Assembly (NCBI GenBank): GCA_002291955.1
Contig: DBBA01000162.1
Span: 1-13,577, forward strand
Direction: 5' to 3'
Origin: Rhodobacteraceae bacterium UBA996
Lineage (GTDB): Bacteria > Pseudomonadota > Alphaproteobacteria > Rhodobacterales > Rhodobacteraceae
Length of the DNA stretch: 13,577 bases
Shown here in pieces: positions 6,712-13,577 of this stretch. The notes under the pieces are model-generated. The model saw nothing but the letters and a program-made list of their open reading frames with translations, was not told where the DNA came from and did no database searches. Every line of letters begins with the position of its first letter. Within the stretch, counting starts at the first letter, position 1. The position numbers and the translations under genes were made by a program.

Positions 6712-7456
6712 GGCACTCGGCGCGGCCTTGGCCGTGCCGGGGCTGCACTGGCTGGCGCTGACCATGCTGGCCGCGGGTGCGGTGCGGGGGGGCGCAGGCT
6801 TTGGCACGGCGCTGGTGTTCATGCCGGTTGCGGGCTTGTTCCTGCCGCCGGCCGAGGCCGTGACGGTCATGGCGGTGGCGGGCGTCCTGTCGGCGGGGCT
6901 TCTCGTGCCGCGCGCGCTGCCGCTGGCCGACCGGCGCGAGGTGATGGTGCTGGCGGGCGCGGCGGTGATCGCGGCGCCGGTGGGCCTGTGGGCGCTGACG
7001 CGGGTCGATCCGGTCGTGCTGCGCTGGGTTGTGGCGGGAGCGGCGGCGCTGACGCTGGTGGTCCTTGTGGCCGGCTGGCGCTACCCGGGGCGGGTCGGGC
7101 CTGCCGGTCTGGCCGGGGTGGGCGCGTCGGCGGGCGTGCTGGGCGGAATGACCGGGCTGACCGGACCGCCGGTGATCCTGTTCTATCTGGCCGGACCCGG
7201 CGCGGCGGCGGTCGTGCGGGCCAACACGATCCTGTTCCTGGCGGTGCTGGACGGGGCGCTTCTGGGGCAGATGCTGGGGGCGGGGATTGTCGATGCGCCG
7301 GGGCTGGTGCTTGGCGGACTGCTGGCGCTGCCCTACGCTTGCGGCATGGCGGTCGGCGTGCGGCTGTTCCGCCCTGGAGCAGAGGCGGTGTATCGCCGGG
7401 TCGCGCTTCTGGTGATCAGCGGGGCGATCCTGGCGGGGTTGCCGTCATGGGGATGA
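6704..7456 (+). CDS. TauE/SafE-family membrane permease
   Basis: A 250-residue, very hydrophobic protein of the sulfite exporter TauE/SafE family (anion or organosulfur transport in general). The two internal halves of the family are visible: GAVRGGAGFGTALVFMPV near residues 25-42 and GVLGGMTGLTGPPVILFYL near 144-162, each a glycine-rich re-entrant type stretch next to transmembrane helices; seven to eight helices are likely. The ATG at 6704 lies inside the end of secF, giving an 8-base overlap, and supports translational coupling. An in-frame extension upstream into secF is basic and unlike the family, so it is rejected. The substrate cannot be told from sequence; sulfite, sulfoacetate and related anions are known for relatives. 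Its place between secF and a Mth938 protein gives no functional hint. Confidence 0.85.
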   Translation: MAEALGAALAVPGLHWLALTMLAAGAVRGGAGFGTALVFMPVAGLFLPPAEAVTVMAVAGVLSAGLLVPRALPLADRREVMVLAGAAVIAAPVGLWALTRVDPVVLRWVVAGAAALTLVVLVAGWRYPGRVGPAGLAGVGASAGVLGGMTGLTGPPVILFYLAGPGAAAVVRANTILFLAVLDGALLGQMLGAGIVDAPGLVLGGLLALPYACGMAVGVRLFRPGAEAVYRRVALLVISGAILAGLPSWG

Positions 7457-7461
7457 GGAGG
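7457..7461 (+). promoter_or_regulatory. Shine-Dalgarno of the Mth938-domain gene
   Basis: GGAGG starts one base after the TauE/SafE stop codon (TGA, 7454-7456) and lies 5 bases before the ATG at 7467, fixing that start. Confidence 0.7.
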
Positions 7462-7466
7462 GCGGC

Positions 7467-7829
7467 ATGCGGCTGACCGAGGTACGATACGACGGCGCCC
7501 TGCCGGTCGAGGGCTATGGGCCGGGGTTCTTCCGCATCGGTGGCCGGGTGATCGAGGGCGGGATGCTGGTCCTGCCCTCGGGTGCCGTTGCCTGGGACGG
7601 GTGGGACGATCTGGAGGCGATCCGCGCGGCGGCGGGCGCCATCGACGTGCTGTTCGCGGGGACAGGGGCCGAGATCGCGCATCCCCCGCCCGCGTTCCGC
7701 GCGGCGGTGGAGGCGCTGGGCATCGGGGTCGAGGCGATGGCGACGCCCCCTGCCTGCCGGACCTACAACGTGCTGTTGGGCGAGGGGCGGCGCGTGGGAC
7801 TTGCCGTGCTGCCCGTGGCAGGCCGGTGA
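7467..7829 (+). CDS. Mth938-like domain (DUF498) protein
   Basis: A 120-residue soluble protein of the Mth938/DUF498 family, the bacterial relatives of the mitochondrial complex I assembly factor NDUFAF3. Family features visible are the N-terminal YGPGFFRIGG, IEGGMLVLPSGAVAWD, the central DVLFAGTGAEI and the C-terminal ACRTYNVLLGEGRRVGLAVLPV. There is no signal peptide or membrane segment, so it should be cytoplasmic. In alphaproteobacteria it is often found beside secDF, and a link to membrane protein or complex I biogenesis has been suggested, but its bacterial role is not settled. It ends 100 bases before ccmA. Family assignment is good; function is open. Confidence 0.85.
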   Translation: MRLTEVRYDGALPVEGYGPGFFRIGGRVIEGGMLVLPSGAVAWDGWDDLEAIRAAAGAIDVLFAGTGAEIAHPPPAFRAAVEALGIGVEAMATPPACRTYNVLLGEGRRVGLAVLPVAGR

Positions 7830-7839
7830 GGTCAGCGGT

Positions 7840-7852
7840 GCGCCTGCGGCGC
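7840..7852. repeat. GC-rich hairpin in the spacer before ccmA
   Basis: GCGCC (7840-7844) and GGCGC (7848-7852) flank TGC. It begins the 100-base spacer 7830-7929, whose right half (GGGTGAGGTATTTGGACAAG, 7895-7914) resembles, from memory, a short dispersed intergenic sequence found many times in Rhodobacteraceae genomes. A weak terminator or a repeat element are both possible. Confidence 0.3.
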
Positions 7853-7918
7853 AAGCCTCTTGTCTCGCCTGTGGGGCATGCGCTCCTCGGCTCGGGGTGA
7901 GGTATTTGGACAAGGGTG

Positions 7919-7924
7919 AAGGAG
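7919..7924 (+). promoter_or_regulatory. Shine-Dalgarno deciding a TTG start for ccmA
   Basis: AAGGAG lies 5 bases before TTG 7930-7932, and no ATG or GTG sits at a proper distance before the first conserved residues. This supports the unusual TTG start. Confidence 0.6.
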
Positions 7925-7929
7925 CCGAG

Positions 7930-8562
7930 TTGAAGGCCGAAGGGGTGGCCTGCGCGCGGGGAGGGGTTCCCGTGCTGGCGGGCGTGTCCTTTGCCGTGGC
8001 GCCCGGCGCGGCGCTGGTGCTGCGGGGACCGAACGGATCGGGCAAGACCACGCTGCTGCGCTGTGTCGCCGGGTTGCAGCCGATAGACGCCGGGCGGATC
8101 ACCGGCGCGGGAGAGCGGGTCGCCTATGCGGGGCACGCGGACGGGATCAAGGCGCAGCTGACGGTGGCCGAGAATCTGGCGTTCTGGGCGGGGGTGCATG
8201 GCGGCGGCGATGTGGGTGCGGCGCTGGCGGCGTACCGGCTGGAGGGGTTGGCGGGGCGGCCTGCGCGCGCGCTGTCGGCGGGGCAGAAGCGGCGGCTGGG
8301 GCTGGCGCGGATGCTGGTGACGGGGCGGCCCGTCTGGGTGATGGACGAGCCGACGGTGAGCCTGGATGCCGAGGCGGTGGGCTGGTTCGCGGGCGCCGTG
8401 CGGGCGCATCTGGCGGCGGGGGGGATCGCGCTGATCGCGACTCATATCGAGCTGGGGCTGGAGGCGGCCGTGCTGGACGTGGCGCCGTTCCGGGTGCGGC
8501 CCGGGCGGGGCGGCCCGGTTTCGGGCGCGTTCGAGGATGACCGCGCGGGGGTCTGGACGTGA
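7930..8562 (+). CDS. ccmA: Haem exporter ATP-binding protein CcmA
   Basis: The 210-residue ATPase of the CcmABCD complex, which releases haem-loaded CcmE during cytochrome c maturation System I; it acts at the cytoplasmic face of the inner membrane. All ABC ATPase motifs are present: Walker A GPNGSGKTT (33-41), signature LSAGQ (115-119), Walker B VWVMDEPT (135-142) with catalytic E140, and switch histidine H172 in ATHIEL. The stretch GHADGIKAQLTVAENLAFW (68-86 or so) is typical of CcmA. Start: a TTG at 7930 with AAGGAG 5 bases ahead gives a length like that of E. coli CcmA (about 207). A GTG at 7945 or a TTG at 7906 are alternatives. The stop overlaps the ccmB GTG start by 4 bases (GTGA). Confidence 0.95.
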   Translation: MKAEGVACARGGVPVLAGVSFAVAPGAALVLRGPNGSGKTTLLRCVAGLQPIDAGRITGAGERVAYAGHADGIKAQLTVAENLAFWAGVHGGGDVGAALAAYRLEGLAGRPARALSAGQKRRLGLARMLVTGRPVWVMDEPTVSLDAEAVGWFAGAVRAHLAAGGIALIATHIELGLEAAVLDVAPFRVRPGRGGPVSGAFEDDRAGVWT

Positions 8563-9215
8563 TCGCCCTGTTCCGCCGCGATCTGGTGCTTGCCGTGCGG
8601 GCGGGCGGCGGGTTCGGGCTGGGGCTGGCGTTCTTCCTGATTGTCGCGGTGCTGGTGCCGTTCGGGGTGGGGCCCGAGGGCGGCACGCTGGCGCGCATCG
8701 CGCCGGGAATCCTTTGGGTGGGGGCGCTGCTGGCGTGCCTGTTGTCGCTGGACCGGGTGTTTGCGCTGGACTGGGAGGACGGGACGCTGGACCTTCTGGC
8801 GGTGTCGCCCCTGCCGATGGAGGGGGTGGCGCTGGTCAAGGCGGCCGCGCACTGGGTGGTGACGGGGTTGCCCTTGGTGGTGGCGGCACCCGTGCTGGGG
8901 GTGCTGTTGCAGTTGCCGGGGGCCGGGTATGGCTGGCTGGTGCTGTCGCTGGCGCTGGGGACGCCCGCGCTGTCGATGATCGGCACGTTCGGCGCGGCGC
9001 TGGTGGTGGGGGTGAAGCGGGGGGGCTTGCTGCTGTCCTTGCTCGTGCTGCCCATGTACATCCCCACGCTGGTTTTCGGGTCCGAGGTCGTGCGGCGGGG
9101 TGCGGAGGGGCAGCCGGTGGGCGTGGCGCTGGCCGTGCTGGCGGGGGGCACGCTGGGGTCGGTCGCGCTGCTGCCTTTTGCCGCGGCGGCGGCGTTGCGG
9201 GTCAACCTGCGGTGA
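8559..9215 (+). CDS. ccmB: Haem exporter membrane subunit CcmB
   Basis: A 218-residue inner-membrane protein that pairs with CcmA as the transmembrane subunit of the CcmABCD ABC-type complex. Six hydrophobic segments are visible across the length. Typical CcmB stretches are the N-terminal FRRDLVLAVRAGGGFG, the VPFGVGPEGGTLARIAPGILW region, and DRVFALDWEDGTLDLLAVSP, which is close to the family's DRLFQxDxxDGTLExLxxSP. The GTG start overlaps the ccmA stop, and the length is nearly that of E. coli CcmB (220). A 32-base gap to ccmC follows; it contains a small GC-rich inverted repeat (GCGCGG-G-CCGCGC, 9229-9241). Confidence 0.95.
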   Translation: MIALFRRDLVLAVRAGGGFGLGLAFFLIVAVLVPFGVGPEGGTLARIAPGILWVGALLACLLSLDRVFALDWEDGTLDLLAVSPLPMEGVALVKAAAHWVVTGLPLVVAAPVLGVLLQLPGAGYGWLVLSLALGTPALSMIGTFGAALVVGVKRGGLLLSLLVLPMYIPTLVFGSEVVRRGAEGQPVGVALAVLAGGTLGSVALLPFAAAAALRVNLR

Positions 9216-9247
9216 GGGGCGTTGCCGGGCGCGGGCCGCGCAGATAG

Positions 9248-9985
9248 ATGACGCGCATGTCGCTGTGGGAATACGCCAATCCTGTCCGGTTCATGGCCCT
9301 GTCGGGGCGTGTCCTGCCCGTGGCCGCGGTGCTGGCGGCGGGGCTGATGGCGGTGGGCCTTGTCTGGGGGTTCTTCTTCACGCCGGATGACTTCCGGCAG
9401 GGGTCCACGGTCAAGATCATCTACCTGCATGTGCCGTCCGCGATGATGGCGATCAACATCTGGGTGATGATGCTGGTCACGAGCCTGATCTGGCTGATCC
9501 GGCGCCATCACGTCAGCGCGCTGGCGGCCAAGGCGGCGGCCCCCGTGGGCGCGGTGATGACGGTGGTGGCGCTCATGACCGGCGCGATCTGGGGGCAGCC
9601 GATGTGGGGCACCTGGTGGGCCTGGGACCCGCGGCTGACGTCGTTCCTGATCCTGTTCCTGTTCTACCTGGGCTACATGGCACTGTGGGCGGCGGTGGAT
9701 AACCCCGACACGGCGGCGGACCTGACGGCGGTGCTGTGCCTTGTGGGGTCGGTCTTCGCGGTGCTGTCGCGTTATGCGGCGGTGTTCTGGAACCAGGGGC
9801 TGCACCAGGGGGCGACTCTGAGCCTCGACCGGGAGCAGAACATCGCGACGGTGTTCTGGCTGCCGCTGGTGACCTGCATCGCGGGCTTCGTGGCGCTGTT
9901 CGTGGTGCTGGTGCTGGTGGGCACGCGGACGGAAATCCGGGCGCGGCGGCTGCGGGTGCTGGAAGCGCGGGAGCGGGGCCAATGA
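9248..9985 (+). CDS. ccmC: Haem-handling membrane protein CcmC
   Basis: A 245-residue protein with six transmembrane helices that presents haem to the chaperone CcmE on the periplasmic side. The tryptophan-rich WWD motif WGTWWAWDP lies at 120-128, and the two haem-ligating histidines are H61 (IIYLHVPSA) and H186 (GLHQGATLSLD). The order and spacing match E. coli CcmC, which is also 245 residues. The ATG at 9248 is used; an in-frame ATG at 9257 would remove only three residues, and neither has a clear Shine-Dalgarno sequence. The stop overlaps the ccmD start by 4 bases (ATGA). Confidence 0.96.
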   Translation: MTRMSLWEYANPVRFMALSGRVLPVAAVLAAGLMAVGLVWGFFFTPDDFRQGSTVKIIYLHVPSAMMAINIWVMMLVTSLIWLIRRHHVSALAAKAAAPVGAVMTVVALMTGAIWGQPMWGTWWAWDPRLTSFLILFLFYLGYMALWAAVDNPDTAADLTAVLCLVGSVFAVLSRYAAVFWNQGLHQGATLSLDREQNIATVFWLPLVTCIAGFVALFVVLVLVGTRTEIRARRLRVLEARERGQ

Positions 9986-10146
9986 TGCCCGAGCTGGGGC
10001 GCTATGCGGGGGCGGTGCTGTCGGCCTACGGGCTGTCGCTGGGGCTCATCGCGGCGCTGGTGGCGCTGGTCGTCTGGCGCGGGGCGCGGGTGCGCCGGGC
10101 GCTGGCGGTGGCCGAGGCGCGGCGGCAGGGAGAGCGCGCGCCATGA
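9982..10146 (+). CDS. ccmD: Haem exporter small subunit CcmD
   Basis: A 54-residue single-span protein that helps release holo-CcmE from the CcmABC complex. It has one hydrophobic helix at about 14-32 (LSAYGLSLGLIAALVALVV), after the typical start with GRYAG, followed by a basic cytoplasmic tail (RGARVRRALAVAEARRQGE). The position between ccmC and ccmG, with ATGA overlaps on both sides, makes the call firm despite the low sequence conservation of CcmD. Two ATG codons stand in tandem at 9982 and 9985; the first overlaps the ccmC stop. Confidence 0.92.
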   Translation: MMPELGRYAGAVLSAYGLSLGLIAALVALVVWRGARVRRALAVAEARRQGERAP

Positions 10147-10718
10147 AGGTGAACTGGCTGGTATTTGTCCCGGCGCTGGTGATGGCGGGGCTTCTGGGGG
10201 CGCTGGCGCTGGGGCTGAACGAGCGCCGCGCGGCGCGGGATGCGGGCGTGGCCGCGGATGCCTTGCCATCCGTCCAGCAGGGGGCGCCCGCGCCGGCGAT
10301 CGTCGAGGATGCGGTCGAGGGGCTGCCGGTGTTCACCCGGGCGGACCTGGATCAGCCGGGGCTGAAGGTCGTGAACTTCTGGGCGAGCTGGTGTGCGCCC
10401 TGCCGGGCCGAGCACCAGCATCTGGTGGCGTTCGCGCGCGCGGTGCCGGTGTACGGCGTGAACCGCGACGTGACCGATGCGCAGGCGGTGGCGTTCCTGG
10501 ACGAGCTTGGCAATCCGTTCGCGGGGGTTGTGGCCGATCCGCGCAACCGGACCTCGGTCGAGTGGGGGGTCTATGCCCTGCCCGAGACGTTCTTCATCGA
10601 CGGGGACGGCCGGGTGGTGCTGCATTTCCGCGGGCCGATCACGGAACGCTCGCTCGCCAGCACGATCCGCCCGGCGCTGGAGGCGGCGGGGTTCGGCGAC
10701 CTGTCGGCAGGGGGCTGA
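10143..10718 (+). CDS. ccmG: Thiol:disulfide interchange protein CcmG (DsbE)
   Basis: A 191-residue membrane-anchored thioredoxin-like protein facing the periplasm that keeps the CXXCH cysteines of apocytochromes c reduced for haem attachment. It has an N-terminal anchor at about 5-25 (WLVFVPALVMAGLLGALAL), then the thioredoxin fold with VVNFWASWCAPCRAE, where WCAPC is residues 83-87 and the redox pair is C84/C87. The cis-proline region YALPETFFID follows, as in the CcmG family (YGVPETFLID in many members). E. coli CcmG is 185 residues. The ATG overlaps the ccmD stop (ATGA). It is the last gene of the ccm run here; ccmE, ccmF, ccmH and ccmI are not present. Confidence 0.96.
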   Translation: MKVNWLVFVPALVMAGLLGALALGLNERRAARDAGVAADALPSVQQGAPAPAIVEDAVEGLPVFTRADLDQPGLKVVNFWASWCAPCRAEHQHLVAFARAVPVYGVNRDVTDAQAVAFLDELGNPFAGVVADPRNRTSVEWGVYALPETFFIDGDGRVVLHFRGPITERSLASTIRPALEAAGFGDLSAGG

Positions 10719-10731
10719 GGGGGCGCTGTCC

Positions 10732-10754
10732 CCACGGTCACACAAGGACCGTGG
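10732..10754 (+). terminator. Perfect inverted repeat after ccmG, possible terminator
   Basis: CCACGGTC (10732-10739) and GACCGTGG (10747-10754) are exact complements with a 7-base loop, 13 bases after the ccmG stop. There is no T-run after it, so if it ends transcription it would do so with help or as a processing barrier. Confidence 0.4.
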
Positions 10755-10812
10755 CGACGGCGAGAAGACCGAAGCCGATGGCTTCGGCCCAGTATATGGA
10801 CCTGCGCAACAT
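10738..10812 (-). CDS. Possible 24-residue membrane peptide
   Basis: A short ORF on the minus strand, ATG at 10812-10810 and TGA at 10740-10738. The peptide begins MLRRSIYWAEA and ends GFGLLAVATVLV, that is, a basic start followed by a hydrophobic segment, as in many small inner-membrane proteins. AAGGG lies upstream at a usable distance. It is convergent with ccmG and codirectional with the VPLPA-CTERM gene and acnA. Against it: its DNA is occupied by two perfect inverted repeats, so the reading frame may be chance. I know no named family for it. Confidence 0.3.
   Translation of the reverse strand: MLRRSIYWAEAIGFGLLAVATVLV
10769..10787 (+). terminator. Second perfect inverted repeat after ccmG, possible terminator
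   Basis: CCGAAGCC (10769-10776) and GGCTTCGG (10780-10787) are exact complements around GAT. It lies 14 bases after the first hairpin. Two strong stems in tandem directly behind an operon suggest a 3'-end structure, although no T-run is present. Confidence 0.4.
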
Positions 10813-10965
10813 GAAACACCCTTACCGGGGCCGGACATCGGCCTTGCTCTGCGGATAGCGCAACGGGGCGGGGGCTGCCTAGCCGTCGTGGGCCAGGGGC
10901 CGGGAAACAGTGCGTTCGGGGCAGTCGTGGCGGGATCGGGGCAGGGTTCATGCCTTGGGCGGCCA

Positions 10966-10997
10966 GACAACAAGGGCCCGCGCGGGACGCGGACCCT
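10966..10997 (-). terminator. Rho-independent-like terminator of the VPLPA-CTERM gene
   Basis: On the minus strand AGGGTCCGCG and CGCGGGCCCT pair over ten positions, one of them G-U, with a TCCCG loop, and TTGTTGT follows. It starts 25 bases after the stop of the 11023-11607 gene. Confidence 0.55.
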
Positions 10998-11022
10998 GTC
11001 CGGTTTCGGCGTCCGGTCGATC

Positions 11023-11607
11023 TCAGGCCGAGGTGGCGCGGCGGCGACGGATCATTGCAAGCGCAGCAAGCCCCAGGGGCAGCAGTGCGGCCGAGGCGGG
11101 CAGAGGGACGACCGGGGGTTCAGGCGTGTCCGCGCGCGCCAAAGTGTAGGTCCCGAGGACGTTCCCGACCCTGCAGAACTCGATGCTGCAGGATGACCCG
11201 AAGCCCCAGGTCCTGACGGCGGAACCGTCTTCCAGAAGTCCGTTCAGGACGAGGATGCCGGTTGTCTGCAGGAGCAGGGTGATGCCGGTATTGACATCGA
11301 CACCCACGACATCCGCCACGAAGCCGGACAGCGCCTGACCCCCGCCGACGGTCGTTGTCCCGTCGAGGAACGTGATGCCGAGTTCGGGGATCAGCGCGGT
11401 GAACCGGGTTCCGCCGATGGTGGCGTCGAACTGCGTGACCTGCACGAACCCCGTCCCGGGTCCGGTTTCGAACGTGCCGAACCAGTCGGGCCCGCTGTCG
11501 CCGAGGCCGGTCTGCGTGAAGGCGATGTTGAAGGTCGCGGCCGACGCGGGCGCGGCAAGCCCCGCGGCAAGTGCCGTGGCCAGAATGGCAAGGCGTGTGA
11601 ATGACAT
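11023..11607 (-). CDS. VPLPA-CTERM sorting-domain exported protein
   Basis: A 194-residue exported protein. It has a Sec signal peptide with a hydrophobic core and an ASA cleavage site near residue 23 (LAAPASA, then ATFNIAF). The C-terminal tag at about 167-190 consists of VPLPASAALLPLGLAALAM followed by IRRRR. This is the VPLPA-CTERM signature: motif, transmembrane stretch, arginine cluster, recognised in Rhodobacterales by a dedicated exosortase (XrtD type), which is not in the window. The middle is a glycine/threonine-rich beta-type domain with one cysteine pair (CSIEFC) and no enzyme motif, so the specific function is unknown; relatives are thought to be surface or exopolymer-associated. 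It has its own promoter-like sequence and terminator. It sits convergent to the ccm genes and follows acnA on the same strand. Confidence 0.88.
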   Translation of the reverse strand: MSFTRLAILATALAAGLAAPASAATFNIAFTQTGLGDSGPDWFGTFETGPGTGFVQVTQFDATIGGTRFTALIPELGITFLDGTTTVGGGQALSGFVADVVGVDVNTGITLLLQTTGILVLNGLLEDGSAVRTWGFGSSCSIEFCRVGNVLGTYTLARADTPEPPVVPLPASAALLPLGLAALAMIRRRRATSA

Positions 11608-11640
11608 GTCCAGGAAACCCCCAACGTTACCGTTGCGTTA

Positions 11641-11669
11641 AGGATGCTGGCCACCCTGATTCCCGTCAA
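11641..11669 (-). promoter_or_regulatory. Possible promoter of the VPLPA-CTERM gene
   Basis: On the minus strand, TTGACG (11669-11664) is a good -35; after 17 bases comes CATCCT (11646-11641), a weak -10. The position, about 34 bases ahead of the start codon, is suitable. Confidence 0.3.
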
Positions 11670-11673
11670 CCGG

Positions 11674-11708
11674 AAATGAAGCGGGGCCCGTGCGTCACAC
11701 AGGCCCCG
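11674..11708 (-). terminator. Terminator-like hairpin after acnA
   Basis: CGGGGCC (11682-11688) and GGCCCCG (11702-11708) are exact complements with a 13-base loop. On the minus strand the stem is followed by CTTCATTT, a modest T-rich stretch. It lies 28 bases after the acnA stop, the right place to end that transcript. Confidence 0.5.
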
Positions 11709-11736
11709 ATCCGGAAACAATCGGTTGCGCGGGTGG

Positions 11737-13577
<1,841 letters not shown>

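Larger units (their letters stand above)
10719..11022. other. Noncoding stretch between ccmG and the VPLPA-CTERM gene
   Basis: About 300 bases with no conventional gene. It holds two perfect inverted repeats just after ccmG (10732-10754 and 10769-10787), a possible 24-residue ORF on the minus strand overlapping them (10738-10812), and a terminator-like hairpin for the minus-strand gene (10966-10997). I see nothing recognisable from about 10815 to 10960. Confidence 0.6.

Noticed and set aside
7582..7929. In-frame N-terminal extension of ccmA reaching into the Mth938-domain gene
   Set aside because: The extension is Arg/Ala/Pro-rich, overlaps a real gene in another frame, and would make CcmA far longer than the family; the RBS supports the TTG at 7930.
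8147..9982. 611-residue open frame on the minus strand opposite ccmA-ccmC
   Set aside because: Low-complexity Pro/Arg/Ser composition, entirely antisense to three well-identified ccm genes.
10477..11196. Plus-strand open frame running from ccmG through the noncoding stretch
   Set aside because: Composition is that of a shadow frame, it starts inside ccmG, and it shows no domain.

Overview
This window looks like a chromosomal segment of an alphaproteobacterium of the family Rhodobacteraceae (roseobacter group). The support is the high GC of most of the DNA, the gene order serS / yajC-secD-secF / ccmABCDG / acnA, which I recall as common in that family, and a VPLPA-CTERM protein, a sorting tag typical of Rhodobacterales. 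No tRNA, rRNA, CRISPR array, transposase or phage gene was seen.

Layout. Positions 1-725 (minus strand): 5' two thirds or less of seryl-tRNA synthetase, running off the left edge. Positions 1003-3511 (plus strand): two genes, a small membrane-anchored protein of unknown function and a 677-residue secreted-type protein with RTX-like calcium-binding motifs. They sit between serS and yajC, which are more usually neighbours, and the DNA in the middle of this pair (about 1250-2550) is clearly lower in GC than everything around it, so this looks like an accessory or mosaic insert. Positions 3611-6711: yajC-secD-secF, accessory subunits of the Sec translocon. Positions 6704-7829: a TauE/SafE-family permease and a small Mth938-domain protein, tightly packed behind secF. 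Positions 7930-10718: ccmA-ccmB-ccmC-ccmD-ccmG, the haem-handling and thiol-reducing part of the cytochrome c maturation (System I) machinery, mostly with 4-base start/stop overlaps. Then a noncoding stretch with hairpins and one possible very small ORF on the minus strand, a VPLPA-CTERM exported protein (11023-11607, minus), and the C-terminal two thirds of aconitate hydratase (11737-13577, minus), running off the right edge.

How the genes fit together. SecDF-YajC helps drive proteins across the inner membrane, and Ccm proteins act on apocytochromes c that Sec has delivered to the periplasm, so the two blocks are functionally adjacent. CcmE, CcmF, CcmH and CcmI are not in the window and must be encoded elsewhere. 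The RTX-like protein has no signal peptide and would be expected to leave through a type I secretion system that is also not in the window.

Most unusual: the low-GC tract whose edges fall inside two consecutive genes (mosaic RTX locus), a 14-bp tandem repeat between yajC and secD, a perfect 14-bp palindrome upstream of serS, and two perfect inverted repeats after ccmG that overlap a possible 24-residue membrane peptide. I see no clear evidence of an entirely new system; the RTX locus is the best candidate for unexplored biology.
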